Positions 21,553-32,971 of a stretch of 64,000 nucleotides of DNA are shown piece after piece. Under the pieces are notes generated by a model, which worked only from the letters and a program-made list of their open reading frames with translations, was not told the origin of the DNA and searched no databases. This stretch comes from Aplectana chamaeleonis (lineage: Eukaryota; Nematoda; Chromadorea; Rhabditida; Cosmocercidae). Made by a program: the position numbers and the translations under genes. Where the stretch lies: positions 992,001 to 1,056,000 of the forward strand of contig JAPDOI010000009.1 in assembly GCA_029168955.1 (NCBI GenBank), written 5' to 3'. Position 1 is the first letter of the stretch. The number at the start of each line of letters is the position of its first letter.

Positions 21553-23880
21553 GGGAGCACTCGATTCACAATTTTATATGGACCACCTGACAACAAATTT
21601 CATCGTGCTTCCTCACCCAAGAACTACTGGATGGAAACATTCAAGGCTATCAGAGATGAGGGTAAAGGGGTGATAAAAAGGAGAAGACAACTTAAAAAAG
21701 TAGTAACAATTTCTCCAATTTCCAGGACTCCCTGGTTTTGGCGGGCTGACCCGCGGCGACCAGTGAGATAAGAAATGTGCTGTGCAGCATAGAAGAGGTC
21801 CAGACGAATTCAAAAACGAACAACGATCAGAGAAAACATGGAATAACATTTTAAGATCCAGGACGCTGCATCCTAATACGAGGAAGCACCTGCTGCCTGA
21901 AAAAGCCCGCATTCATGAACGATTCACCCGCGACCTAAGGGTAAATGTTACTCAAAATATTTTCATTTTCTGTGCTTTACACCTCCATCTCGCTCGTCCA
22001 CGGAGAAGCAAAATAGAGGTATAGCGCACAGGAAATGCAGGGATTCCGAATAACATTTACCTCACCCGTGGGTATATCGTTCATAATTACGGGTCCAGGC
22101 TCAAGGTATGGAATAATAGCGAAAATGAGTATTGCTTCGTCTCAACTACAACGTTACTCGCCATGAACCCTTGCTGTGAATGATGTCGTCCCTCGCACTC
22201 CTTGAACGAGCTAAGACTCTTGAAGAGGAAGTGCGTCCATGTGCAATCAACGTTTTTAATAGGAGAAAGATTAACAAGGATTTAAGAGACTATTGCAATT
22301 AGCTAAGGACGTGTAGGAGAGTAGGGAGTCGGCCGCCTCGCGACGTTTTCTGCTTGACAAATCAACTGTGATTATAGATCAAAAATTTTCGGATCAATTT
22401 CGCTAATGTCCCTTGGTGCGGGAGCCTTTTTTTGAAAATATGAGTCTGATTTATGCACGCCTCTGTTTTGTGAAAAGAAAATAACAAAATACGTCTGAAA
22501 TCTAGCCTTTCATAGTAATTGTTCGATGAAAACTGGAGTTTCTGAAACCTTCCCTAATAACGAACTACGTTTATAAATCAGCGTTGCTCACAATATTTTT
22601 GTTGAGTTTTGATTTGCATATTGACCAATCTCATAAAAATAGCAACGACTCACTTAGTTGGCCTTTCCAAGGATCTAGCGTAGCACCCTACCAGTTGTTG
22701 TAGACCAGCACACAATAAGGTAAATAAGGTGCATGACCCTCACAAGAGAGCCAATTTCTGGCTGTCTTGAGCAATGCCATAGGGGAATATCAGATAAAAG
22801 TTGGACTGAACGGTTTAGTGAGGCCACTGTCGCTTCATGTGCTTACTGGTACCTCAAGAGAGACCTATGGGGTGACAAGCAGTAGGCTACGAACGCATTT
22901 GTGTCACCCCTAACGTCATCTACGTATGTGCCGATGGCGAGGAAGGGTTTGCGTCGTGGCTAACGGGGTATATGCATAATATTGAAAAACGAAAGTCACC
23001 TGGATTGCAGATTATAAAGGGGGAGGGGTTGATGAAAATTTTGCACTCAGCCAAAACTTCGCCCACCTAGGCAGTCTAACATTTTGGAATAAATTAGGAA
23101 TCGTTTCGCACTCACGTTGGAAGCCATAAAAATGACAAAAACTCTGACATGAGAGCGCAATTTTCCAAAGACTCCTCCATTAGGAACAAATCCTTCCAAA
23201 AATAGATAAGAATTGAGATCCATATATTTCTTTATATTCACACTGTGATTTCGTCATTTTGGAAAATATTGTCATAAGCATTCATGCCAAGGCTTTTCCA
23301 GTCCTTGATCATCAGCAAAAATGAGAATAATTCTTATCAATACGCTAGCCGGGGCCCTAGCTTTATTTTATTCTTTTTGAATATTTTTTCTCTCGATAGC
23401 ACCGAGAATGGTCTTGCAAGACCCATTGTATACTGATTGCGCCAGCTGCGCAGTTGCGTCTACCCCTATGTTTTTACCTATCAATGTAGAGCCAGAGGAA
23501 CCGTGAAACGCGAGCTTTGTAATGAGAAAAATTCGAAGGAGGACAATGGGACGTCCGTTTCAGGGACACTACCACCCTAGTATGTGAGCTAAATGTTTTA
23601 ACGGGCTATCGAGATTCTGGGAAAAACTCGCGACAAACTATCCACCAGAAAAGTCGTAATTACCCGTCAATCCGATTAGTTACCTTCCCTTTTGGGTGGA
23701 CCACGCCCGACATTAATCTTGATGAAAGTACGATTGGCTTCGAGCCGCGCGCTGCGACATCGGTTTCTGCAGCTGCGGACCAAATTCCTGTAGTTGTAGT
23801 AAATTTGATTTGCTACCCTGACGAAGTCTTAAAATTGATCCGGATGAGTCGCGCAGGCTCGCGGCACGTCCATCGTCGCA
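21553..23880. other. No gene seen; mostly unassigned AT-rich sequence
   Basis: A ~40-codon frame at 22184-22303 ('MSSLALLERAKTLEEEV') has a coding-like look but no context. Other frames are unsupported. Tandem or transposon ends were not recognised. Confidence 0.35.
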
Positions 23881-23883
23881 TCC

Positions 23884-24133
23884 ATGGTACAGATGACCGC
23901 AATGTGAAAAGGACATGGTGCGGTTGCGGACTCGCCCTAGAACTACGGTAGAATCTGGCACTTTGCCAGATTCTGTCATCGATCGGCGCCACAGCTGATA
24001 TTCTCATGAGCAGAGAGACGACGGTTGGCGCCGATCAATGACGAAATCTGGCAAAGTGCCAGATTCTACCGTAGTTTTAGTGCGAGTCCGCAACCGCACC
24101 ATGTCCTTTTAGCATTGCGGTCAACTGTACCAT
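23884..24133. mobile_element. Large palindromic MITE (AAATCTGGCAAAGTGCCAGATT family)
   Basis: Arms of ~110 bp: 'catggtacagatgaccgcaa' through 'cggcgcca' is mirrored by 'tggcgccgatcaatgacga' through 'tcaactgtaccat'. A nested small palindrome, 'aatctggcactttgccagat', occurs in each arm. Partial relatives lie at 53905-54022 and 8990-9570. Confidence 0.8.
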
Positions 24134-24530
24134 ACAGCCGGCACGGATCGCGCTGAGACTTTTGGTTCCTAATTGTGCGTTGGCGCAAACGCGGCACATA
24201 TTTTAGAACATGCGTGCACCAAGTTTGTGCATAGCATCATAAAGAACACAAAATATCCGTGCGATCCGTGCCGTCCGTACATCGCTCCCGAGAATTTTTT
24301 CTCAAACGGGTGGACTTCCGTCCCAAACGATTTTTCGGTTTTTCTAACATTCGATTCCAAAAAATATATTTGAATTTTCATTTATTCGCTTGACGAGTCG
24401 ACTTCAACATACATATTCGAGTCGGGACAAGTGCGCGGCTACGATCATATGTACTTCTGTAAAAATCGATGTTGAAGTCGACATTTGAGAGACGATGTTC
24501 AGAATCGATCAATGCTTTTTTAGATACTTT

Positions 24531-24689
24531 ATCTGCGGTTTCCTTTCTGCTGCTGTACGGGCCACCGCTATTGCTCTTCGGGTCTACGCTGTTACCGCCC
24601 GGGCTCTGCTAATTCGCCCGGACAGAAGCAGCAGTGGCTCGAAAAGCAACAGCGGTGGCCCTTACAGCAGCAGAAAGGAAACCGCAGAT
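24531..24689. repeat. Palindromic element with ATCTGCGGTTTCC ends
   Basis: 'atctgcggtttcctttctgc' at 24531 is mirrored by 'gcagaaaggaaaccgcagat' ending at 24689. The arms are about 70 bp, separated near 24605 ('gggctctgctaattcgccc'). Confidence 0.8.
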
Positions 24690-25241
24690 TGGCAGAACGA
24701 GCCGAACTGTCAGGCGGCTCAGGGCTGAGATTTGCCTGGGAAAGAAAGCTAACATAATGGATTTTTTTCTATCTCTCTCCCTCATCGATACAACAATAGT
24801 GTACATATTTCCCAGACTGTAACATATATGACCATTCAAAAAAGATTGCCGTCAGCATTCAACCCAATGCTTTCCATAGACGTACGCCGTCAGTGCGTCA
24901 CCAAGAGCAACAAAAGAAAAGAAAACACATATTACGTTGATTGCTGAACCTAAATTTTCGTTCAACTTTTTCCATCTACCAAATGTGGCTCCGCTGAGTC
25001 AACTGAGATACGCACGCTCTTCTTGATGTTCTTTTCTTAACTGATATGTAGATGAATGCGTCAACTGGGCAGTGAGTCTGTATGTTCTTTGCCACTGATC
25101 TCAACACATAAAGGACATTCTTTTTGCTGATTACCTACTTGTCTGCTCATCTCCTTACTTTGTAATCATCCGGAATGGTAATCCAGTTGCGTATCCTGGA
25201 GGTATGTATATAGAACAAAGCAAATGCAGTCTTGTACTGAC

Positions 25242-26382
25242 CAGGGATGTGCGTAGTTACGACTAACGACTAACGAATTTAACGACTAACGGGCTTTTTG
25301 GGTGTTACGACGACTAACGAAATTAAAAATATTTTCGTAAGCAAACCCAAAGTTCGTTAGAAAGTCAGTAGTCATTCAAATCGCGCTCCAACCCAAGGCT
25401 TACACCAGGATTGATACATATTGCCCTGTTGGTTGTTCGAGGTGGATGGTACAAAATAACCATAGCCTTCAGTATTCATTATTTCTACTAACACTGCTTC
25501 GCAGTTCTGGAACCCCACATTGGAACCCCAACCAAACTTTGCGCAAGGTTAGGCGCAGCATTTATGCGACATCGCGTCGGTCGCGCTACTTTATGGTAGG
25601 CTCACTGAACCGGTTCCGGCCCTGACCGGCACCAGCGGAGATTTTTGCACTGGGCACTATCAGAGGCGATAATATGGGGCGGCGCCTGCAGGCCAAGACT
25701 GCGCGCCGACGCGAGCTGTATGTGATGGTTGGATTGTAAAGGGCGCCGTCCTTTGATTCGATGTTAAGTCACAAATTCGAGATATGCGGTTTCTATAAAG
25801 TGGAGCTGGTACCTCTTAGGAGTAAAAATTTCTTTTGGGTACAAATTTCTTTCGACCTTCCCCCATTATGGGAACAAGCTCCGTATCAAGCAAGCGCGCG
25901 GCTCGCGACGCTGAGCAAACGACAATTAGTGCAAAGTCGGTAATTCTCCGTGTTGTCACCATCGGGTAGAACTCAAATAACATCATACAGCGCCGAACGA
26001 CAAATTTTGCACTGAAAAAAAAGGCAAAGAGGTCAAGATTTTCTCGGTTTCCCATATTGTTTCTTTACGTACCGAAAAAATGACAAAATTCGATAGACGC
26101 ACGCTCTTGAATATTAGGCTTTCGTTCATATTTTTAATTATGTATATGTAGGCTCGCAGTTTGAACTAGGTTCTCTAACGAGGTATGATTACGGTCTTTA
26201 ATGGCCACGCATATTTTGGAAAACATACATCTCTTAATGCCTTTTTTCTATTCATAAGGTATTTTTTCGGCCTCATCTGTGCTTATTTTCAAAGCCTAGA
26301 TGTTTAACGACTAACGACTAACGAGGGTTCTGGCCGGTTGAACGACTAACGAATTACAAAATTTCTATTACGCACATCCCTG
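25242..26382. mobile_element. Non-autonomous hAT-type element with 8-bp target duplication
   Basis: The ends are 'CAGGGATGTGCGTA' (25242) and its complement 'TACGCACATCCCTG' (ending 26382). They are flanked by a perfect 8-bp direct repeat, GTACTGAC, at 25234-25241 and 26383-26390. Several copies of 'acgactaacga' cluster just inside both ends (25259-25320 and 26305-26352), like the subterminal transposase-binding repeats of hAT elements. The 1141-bp interior encodes no recognisable transposase. A further CAGGGATGTGCG terminus occurs at 60663. Confidence 0.9.
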
Positions 26383-26399
26383 GTACTGACACATTGGTG

Positions 26400-26640
26400 G
26401 GGGAAGTTCCTAGGAGCGACCACGGGATTTCCCCCCACTCCTCCAACGGGGGAACTTTCCCCGAATGAAGGGGTAGGGAAAACGAAGGACCTGCTGACAG
26501 CAGGAGCTGAATGCATCGACACGCCAGGTTAGAGCATGGGCAGGGCAGTCCGCGGCCTTGAAACTCTCCGTAAATTTCAAAATCAATCGTACCCCTGCAG
26601 TCCCAGCTAGGAGGCTGGGGCAGATAGAGCAGCGAAAGAC
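26400..26640. other. Unassigned GC-rich sequence right of the hAT element
   Basis: It contains 'ggtgggggaagttcc', repeated at 26751 ('ggtgggggaagttgc'), and short inverted stretches such as 'tccccccactcctccaacgg'. No gene is supported. Confidence 0.35.
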
Positions 26641-26780
26641 ACTGCTGGAGCACGATTGATTGGATGATCTACTGCCCTCGCACTGCGATCGTCAAAGATG
26701 CCGACCGCCCTGCCCCGATCTGGCGCGTAGACGCATCCGGCCCCAGAGTGGTGGGGGAAGTTGCTACAGCAGGGTCTTCG

Positions 26781-26903
26781 GCCGGGATCATACTTTCCGC
26801 GACCAGCGGCGGCGACAGTGCAAATTAGGCATATCGATTTTTGGTCGATATAGATGGTAAATATTGCGTCGCGTCGCTGGTCGCGGGAAGTATGATCTCG
26901 GCC
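26781..26903. repeat. Palindromic element
   Basis: 'gccgggatcatactttccgc' followed by 'gaccagcg' is mirrored by 'cgctggtc' and 'gcgggaagtatgatctcggc'. The arms are about 30 bp. Confidence 0.7.
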
Positions 26904-27903
26904 TTCTCCATGATGTCGCAACCCAATACCCATTGTTCATTGATTGATTAAAAATTAGTTCGCCACTTCTCGCTGCTTTCATCGGTTCAGATTTCTAGGG
27001 ACAGCTCGCTGTCATTGGAAAGCTGAAGTTAGGACACAAGTTATGACCTCTGACACCGGGTTACAGAGAAGCCTATTTCTAACCTGAAATTCGGACGGAG
27101 ACAATCTACACAGTCCTTGAAAAGGCAGCTCTGTACCGCAAATCGCAAAGAGCCAGGCATCCTCTTCTCAAATTGAAGAGGAAGTTCTCAAGGAGAATGG
27201 ACCAGATTGGCCGTTCCCCCCTCGACTGAGTGCTAAGTGAAAATGCACCACCGTACCACCGTACCCTTTTTCGCTGCCTTGGGCTGTACTATTTATTGAC
27301 GTGCAATAGTATTAGATGTAAGAAGTGCTCACGATTTTAAAAAACCGCACCTCCTCGGTGCTTCTCAGAGAAAATTCTTTCTAAAAAACTTTCAGAGTTT
27401 TCAACTCCAGCCCCTAGGGCTCAATTGTGCGTTGGGTGCAGCTGAATTTTTAATGTCGGAAATGCTTTGTCGCTTTGAAGGCAGTGTTCACTATAGAAAA
27501 ATTACCTGTTTTTTTGGACAAAACGTGAGCTTTCGGTCCCTCTGAGAAGATTTAAAGAAGTACGACAAAAAAAAGGCCAGGGAGTGGGTGAAAATCTCGT
27601 GGGCCAGCCAACCTATTGGGCAAACCCGCCCACTTCTTATAACAGTTGTCCTGCGTTCGTGTTACCATAGGAACAGAAACCGAATTTTCGAAGAATCTGT
27701 ATTGCGAAAGGTCCTGACGTTCTAGCATGTACATTGGTCCCTCTCATTTTTGAAGAATTTTTGATACAGGAAACAGAAATCAAAGCCACTTACGTAAGAT
27801 TTTTGAAGCGCGAAACCATTTCCCTGACCTCAGGTTCGATGCGTTTTCCGTAGTCTTCCAAAACACACAAACAGGCATAATTGATTTTTTTCAGAGATTT
27901 CTC
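26904..27903. other. No gene seen; partial TTAA-type terminus near 27475
   Basis: 'gaaggcagtgttcactatag' near 27477 is a left end of the TTAA family without an identified partner. Confidence 0.35.
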
Positions 27904-28378
27904 TTAAAGGCAGTGTTCACAATAATCTTAAATTCTGAGATTATTCGCAGTATCGATTAATTGGCCTCCGGGTAGAACTAAAATGACGTAGAAATTGAGG
28001 AAAACGCACCAGAAGTACACGAAATCCTTTACTCTCACAGGAACTGTTTGTTGTGACAATGAAATATTTTGTGGACCCGTCCTTTGCAAGTCTCTACTCT
28101 CTATTGCTGCGTTCTTTCCTTAGGTCCCTAACTAATCCTGCTTTGCATAAAATCTTCTTCCGTTTTCGATTGCCCCAATTTTTCAACGGTGACAACAACC
28201 ACGAACATGTTCATCCAACCGAACAACTAGTCCATGTTATAGAATAATGTCACTGAAATACGCCATTTTAATGCGTTTTTTCGACGTTTTCTTCGTAATT
28301 TTGGAAACACTTGGAGGCCAACGCATTGTTTTATGTCAAAAGCTCGGCGACGAAAATCATCGTGAACACTGCCTTTAA
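27904..28378. mobile_element. TTAA-family MITE
   Basis: TTAA (27904-27907) then 'aggcagtgttcacaataat'; the right end is 'atcgtgaacactgcctttaa', finishing at 28378. Confidence 0.8.
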
Positions 28379-29199
28379 CAGTTTTGCTCCGCTATTCAAA
28401 TGTTCTGTGGAGACTTTCCCTAATAGCCTGTTCTTATTAGATTCACAACACATGCTTGGATATTGCGATTCCTTACATCTCTTTTCCACAAATCTAAGTT
28501 CTATAGAAAATCGCTAGCCCTGCTTTATTTGCATTCTCTTCATGACAGCGCTTAAAGGCAGTGTCCACGATAAAATCAGTCTCCGAGTTTTCACCGGAAA
28601 TCAAGATGTTCGAGCCCTACTTAACCAGAAAAGTTGAAAAAACGGCTAAGAACGTGCACGACCGAGCCCTATACGGCCCTAATTAGAGTGTTGCGCTCAC
28701 GCAACGCCCACTCCGTCAACGGCTACCGATGAAGTTGTTCAACTCAAAAATTCAGTTTGAGAAGGTAATCGATCATCAAATGGGGTAAGTTTAGTTAAAG
28801 GCATCGTACGCGCAGGAAACCGTATATAATTTTATCATGTTTCTGTGTAGCTTGGCCTCTCTAGTGAACGAATATGTCGAAAGCGCCCATGAAAAACCTC
28901 CACTTGTAAAGAAAATTCATTCGAACACATTGTAAATACGAATTTGAATTTCGCGCCAAAATCGTTTTCGAGGTTGTTCTGCATTTGGGGGCCTCGTCAC
29001 TGTTATTTTCGAAGTTTTTCTACATGTGAAGTTTGTGCCGCAACTGATTTTCATCTTGTTTACCGGCTAGATCTACATTCTTTGAAAAAGTGCTAGATGA
29101 CTGGTGAGAACTGGTGGCGGATCCTTATCTTCAACCTCTTCCAAACTCATAACCCTAGGTTTTTGAAGCGCCAAACCTCACCGATGTGGTCTACTGGGC

Positions 29200-29520
29200 T
29201 CAATTCGCAGCTACACTTACAAAGGAAAAACTACCGGACGAGTTCGTGGGTGTCGGACGAGTTGTCTGGCGCGCGTCTCTAACCGGCGCGAAATTCAAAC
29301 GCGAGTTTAGCGCGCTCTGTCGTCTGCATCTGCCCTCACCAGCTGATTTCGAGCGATCTCGGCTTGGAAACGTCATTCTTCGCCTTATTCTGCTACTTTC
29401 TTCTACTATTCGGCTACTGTTATTCACTTCAGCATCAGGATCGGGCTCTACTGTATTATTTTCTGTATTTCCTTCTAGATTAGATCAGAATTGCCAGTTT
29501 TCGACCTAGATTTTTCCCGG
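29200..29520 (+). repeat. Left copy of a ~330-bp inverted repeat (partner 34060-34400)
   Basis: Its complement, including 'ttcgcagctacacttacaaa' and 'cgagttcgtgggtgtcggac', appears at 34060-34400 with high identity. The parallel open frames at 29186-29509 and 34091-34396 simply reflect this shared sequence. Confidence 0.85.
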
Positions 29521-29608
29521 ACATCTCTCTTTCACATTTCAAAACGTTTCAAGTTTCGAAACTTTGTCTTTGTCAGCTATCATTCCATAGTAATAAAGGA
29601 GAGTGGTG

Positions 29609-29645
29609 TCCGTCCGTCCGTCCGTCCGTCAGTCAGTCCGTCAGT
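29609..29645 (+). repeat. (TCCG)n microsatellite
   Basis: Tandem 'tccg' units with interspersed 'tcag' variants, immediately ahead of the 42-bp minisatellite. Confidence 0.85.
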
Positions 29646-29724
29646 TTACGGTGTGCATTCTGTAATTGCAGACTTTTCTGTTTTACAAGGGTTAAGCCCG
29701 AAACAATCAAACGGGACGTCGTAG

Positions 29725-30660
29725 AAAGTCAGCGGGACCCAGCGGGAGTGCGCCGGACGCCGTAGGAAGTGTACGGAACCCTTTTAGGAGTGCGCCGAAC
29801 GCCATAGAAAGTGTGCAGGACCCATGTAAGAGTGCGCCGGACGCCAAAGAAAGTGTGCGGGACCCATGTAAGAGCGCGCCGAACGCCATAGAAAGTGTAC
29901 GGACCCAAGGTAAGAGTACGCCGGACGCCATAGAATGTGTACGGAACCCATTCAGGAGTGCGCCGGACGCCGAAGAAAATGTGCGGGACCCATTTAAGAG
30001 CGCCGGACGCCATAGAAAGTGCACGTAACCCATTTAGGAGTGCGCCGAACGCCACAGAAAGTGTGCGGGAACCATGTAAGAGTGCGCCGGACGCCAGAGA
30101 AAGTGTGCGGGACCCATGCTAGAGTACGCCGGACGCCATAGAAAGTGTACGGCACCCATTTAGGAGTGCGCCGAACGCCATAGAAAGTGTGCGGGACCAA
30201 TGTAAGAGTGCGCCGGACGCCATCGAAAGTGTACGGGACCCAGGTGAGAGTACGTCGGACGCCATAGAAAGTGTACGGGACCCATGTTAGAGTGTGCCGG
30301 ACGCCATAGAAAGTGTACGGGACCCATGTTAGAGTGTGCCGGACGCCATAGAAAGTGTACGGTACCCATTTAGGAGTGCGCCGGACGCCAGAGAAAGTGT
30401 ACGGGACCCAGGTGAGAGTACGCCGGACGCCATAGAATGTGTACGGAACCCATTCAGGAGTGCCCCGGACGCCGAAGAAAATGTGCGGGACCCATTTAAG
30501 AGCGCCGGACGCCATAGAAAGTGCACGGAACCCATTTAGAGTGCGCCGAACGCCACAGAAAGTGTGCGGGACCCATGTAGGTGTGCGCCTGTAGAAAGTG
30601 TGCGCGACCTCAGGGGGGAGGTGCTCTGGACGCCGTAGAAAGTGTGCGTAGCAATGCGCA
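29725..30660 (+). repeat. 42-bp minisatellite with higher-order duplication
   Basis: About 22 units of the pattern 'gagtgcgccggacgccatag' + 'aaagtgtacgggacccatgt' + ta. The period is mostly 42 bp with a few 3-bp-shorter units. A block beginning 'agagtacgccggacgccata' at 29913 reappears at 30415, about 500 bp later, so a multi-unit segment was duplicated as a whole. Since 42 is divisible by 3, open frames exist on both strands (for example 29994-30515 minus) encoding 14-residue repeats. No start, splice or codon evidence makes these genes. Confidence 0.93.
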
Positions 30661-30910
30661 GGACGCCACAGAAAGAAGAATGTCTTTGAAACGAGCTCGA
30701 GAACGCTAATCTACAGGATTTGCCGCATTTCGAATTGATTTTGTGTGCGTGCACAACTGAAGCATATTTATTGCTTTTCTCGCTATAAATTACCGCTGTC
30801 CGCATTTCCATGTGTCCACATGAGTGGCAGGCAACCTTTATGTCTACAACAAAATATATTGGGGAAAAATAATTTCTGATCGGATTCTATATATGCCAAG
30901 ACAACTTGAT
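30661..30910. other. No feature recognised between minisatellite and hairpin cluster
   Basis: AT-rich; the minus-strand frame 30536-30811 is largely repeat-derived. Confidence 0.35.
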
Positions 30911-30914
30911 AATT

Positions 30915-31001
30915 TCCGCCGGAGGCGGAAATTTGGGGGTCTGGGGGCGAAGCCCCCAGCCAGCCGTCGGGCGGGCGGAGCCCGCAGGACGGCTGGTCTA
31001 T
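30915..31001. repeat. Cluster of three consecutive GC-rich hairpins
   Basis: In order: 'tttccgccggaggcggaaa', then 'ctgggggcgaagcccccag', then 'ccagccgtcgggcgggcgg' with 'agcccgcaggacggctgg'. Each is a near-perfect stem with a tiny loop, and they sit back to back in AT-rich flanks. Such strings resemble recombinogenic palindromes of organellar or bacterial DNA more than the MITEs elsewhere in this window. Confidence 0.8.
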
Positions 31002-31640
31002 TGAATAATTGCCAGCTTTGCCACATTCAATCGTTACTTACCCAAATATGGCACGAAAAAGTGGTAGCTTTACCAATTTTTCTCATTTCCAAATCCTGTC
31101 CTCACCGACTACCGCCACGAAATCTTGAAATAGCCTGTAAAATTGAATTTTCTGACATGTGATTTTGGACAAACAATAAGAAACAATTCTTGATTTTAGA
31201 TCAAAACCAGGCACACTTGGCTCTTCTCTAGAATACTCAATATAGATTTTTAGGATCTAGATACATCTTTACTTCTCGTGAACCACAATCCTGTTAACCC
31301 CACGAAGTTTTTTGAATGAACTTCCTAGTTTGTAATTAACAACTCTTGGCTTTCCCCACTATAAATTTGATTTAGTGAGAAACCCAAGATTTTGTTGAAC
31401 ACAGATCACGTCTCGCCATGTGTTGTGGTTATTCTTCACCCAACCTTCTCCAATGCCTTTCCCTCCCTCTCACATCTACTACTCTACGACCTCTCTAATA
31501 CACTATTTCACTGTATTTTCTAATTTGTACACCACCATCACAACCAGACCTAGCTTGGGTTTTGTCTAATTTCATAGAATTTCTTATTCCTGTCTTCGTC
31601 TTACTAACTAAGTATATATCTGGATATGGTTAGTGTTCAG
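31002..31640. other. No gene seen; pyrimidine-rich sequence before the exon at 31641
   Basis: No TIR or repeat was recognised. The last bases ('ggttagtgttcag') form the acceptor of the next exon. Confidence 0.35.
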
Positions 31641-31894
31641 GTTCCGCGCAGGATGCGGTTGAAACGATTTCGCCCGCTCCCTGCTTCTATCCAAGACTTG
31701 GTGATATTATCAGTGGTTTGCTGACACCACGCTGTGATACATCAAGCCCTCAGCAAATTCCTCATGTTTTCAGAAGCCAGCCATGCATGGTGATGCAGAG
31801 CATTCGGAAATATCCAGTAGAAGTGTGGTGGGGAGGGCGGACCAGAGTCAGGTATGACGCTGTAAACCGTTTCAAGCAGACCGCAAGATTTTAG
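31641..31894 (+). CDS. Orphan exon of an unidentified, probably secreted, Cys-containing protein
   Basis: Behind the acceptor 'tatggttagtgttcag', one frame stays open for 84 codons, entered in phase 1 (GT completes a codon): 'SAQDAVETISPAPCFYPRLG' and later 'LTPRCDTSSPQQIPHVFRSQ', 'PCMVMQSIRKYPVEVWWGGR'. Three cysteines and varied composition are more protein-like than the surrounding repeats. The frame ends at TAG 31892-31894 or could splice earlier at a gtatga donor at 31852. Its entry phase matches the signal-peptide exon at 16373-16439; joined, they would make a ~106-residue secreted protein. No family was recognised. Confidence 0.45.
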
Positions 31895-32189
31895 AAGATT
31901 TGGGATTTTAGAAGAAAGGGAGAAGATTCCAAAGTCCTCCCTGAGTGACGAATTTTCCAGAAATTACTGGACCGAAAATTTCCCAAAAAAATTGTAACTT
32001 TGTTTTCCACATTTTTTGTCGTCAACCCTACATCCCATTTCAGCACGCTCGTTACCGATTGAGCGAGAGCGGTTGTGCTGCAACGAGTTTCATGTTCATT
32101 GATCTCCAACCGACCGCTCCTCATTGATAATTAAATGAGTCACTCTTGGTGGACTCCACTATACCTCACTGACGGGTTCCAGGGAATGC

Positions 32190-32620
32190 CAGTTTAGCTT
32201 CTATCAGAAACACCCTCCTAAATTACCAACATTTTCAAATCTTCCCTCCAAATTTCTAATTTTTCGAGAATTTCGTACCCACCCCCTTGCGGACATAAAC
32301 TGCTTGATCCTGGCTGTGACCGATCCGGCGGAGCTGCGGCCCCTCTCCTCCTGCGCTTGGGTGCTAGTGCGTCCCCAGGTTCACCGTGTGCACCCCGGAC
32401 AATCAGTGAAACTTAAGAAGGAGAAATGAAAAAATTTCCTCGTAGGCTGCATTTCTAGAAACTGCTGATCCCGGATTTATCTCTCACTTAGAAGTATCAT
32501 TTTCGCATCCAACCGCTCCTCACCAGCACCAAGCTTGCAGCCTCCTTTTCACCGGCGTTTGGGTCGTCCCAACAGTTGCTGTAGCTACGCCTGAGATAAA
32601 CATTGCTGGGATTCACAGCT
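32190..32620 (+). other. Two open stretches with weak mutual similarity, function unknown
   Basis: Frames around 32297-32427 ('LAVTDPAELRPLSSCAWVLV') and 32512-32618 ('CSLLFTGVWVVPTVAVATPE') are uninterrupted. They share nucleotide blocks such as 'agct(t)gc' and 'c.tgcgtttggg..gtccc'. They may be further exons of the 31641 locus or a decayed duplication; splice borders could not be fixed. Confidence 0.2.
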
Positions 32621-32971
32621 GGGTGTGATGCGGTGGCAACCTATTAAGGAGTCTGAAAAATTCACTGGAGATATCACCGCGTTGAGGATTAGAGGGGGAA
32701 TCTAACAAACCGAGGGGGAAAATATCGCGCACCAAACTCTGACCTGGACCTTGTTCACTCAGAGCTGGCTGCTCTACTGTTCTCTGGATGGTTCCTCTTT
32801 ACGACCCTCCTCAAACTTATTGATCAACCATAGTTGATTATGAAATGAAACATTTTTTCTCAGTGCATACTATCTTTTTTCAGACGCCTTCATCGCAGAA
32901 TCGACCAATCGCAGCACATACAGGATCACATATTCATTTTTTTTATCGGGAAGATTGCATTTCAATAAATC

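Noticed and set aside
22184..22303. Short frame starting MSSLALLERAKTLEEEV
   Set aside because: Only ~40 codons, no acceptor, signal, homology or polyadenylation context recognised.
29707..30515. Minus and plus strand 14-residue repeat proteins
   Set aside because: The 42-bp minisatellite keeps frames open on both strands; no start or exon evidence.
29725..30660. CRISPR-like array
   Set aside because: Units are contiguous tandem repeats without unique spacers, in a eukaryotic context.
30915..31001. Rho-independent terminators or bacterial contamination
   Set aside because: Stems resemble bacterial palindromes, but the flanks are continuous nematode-like sequence; kept only as a hairpin cluster.
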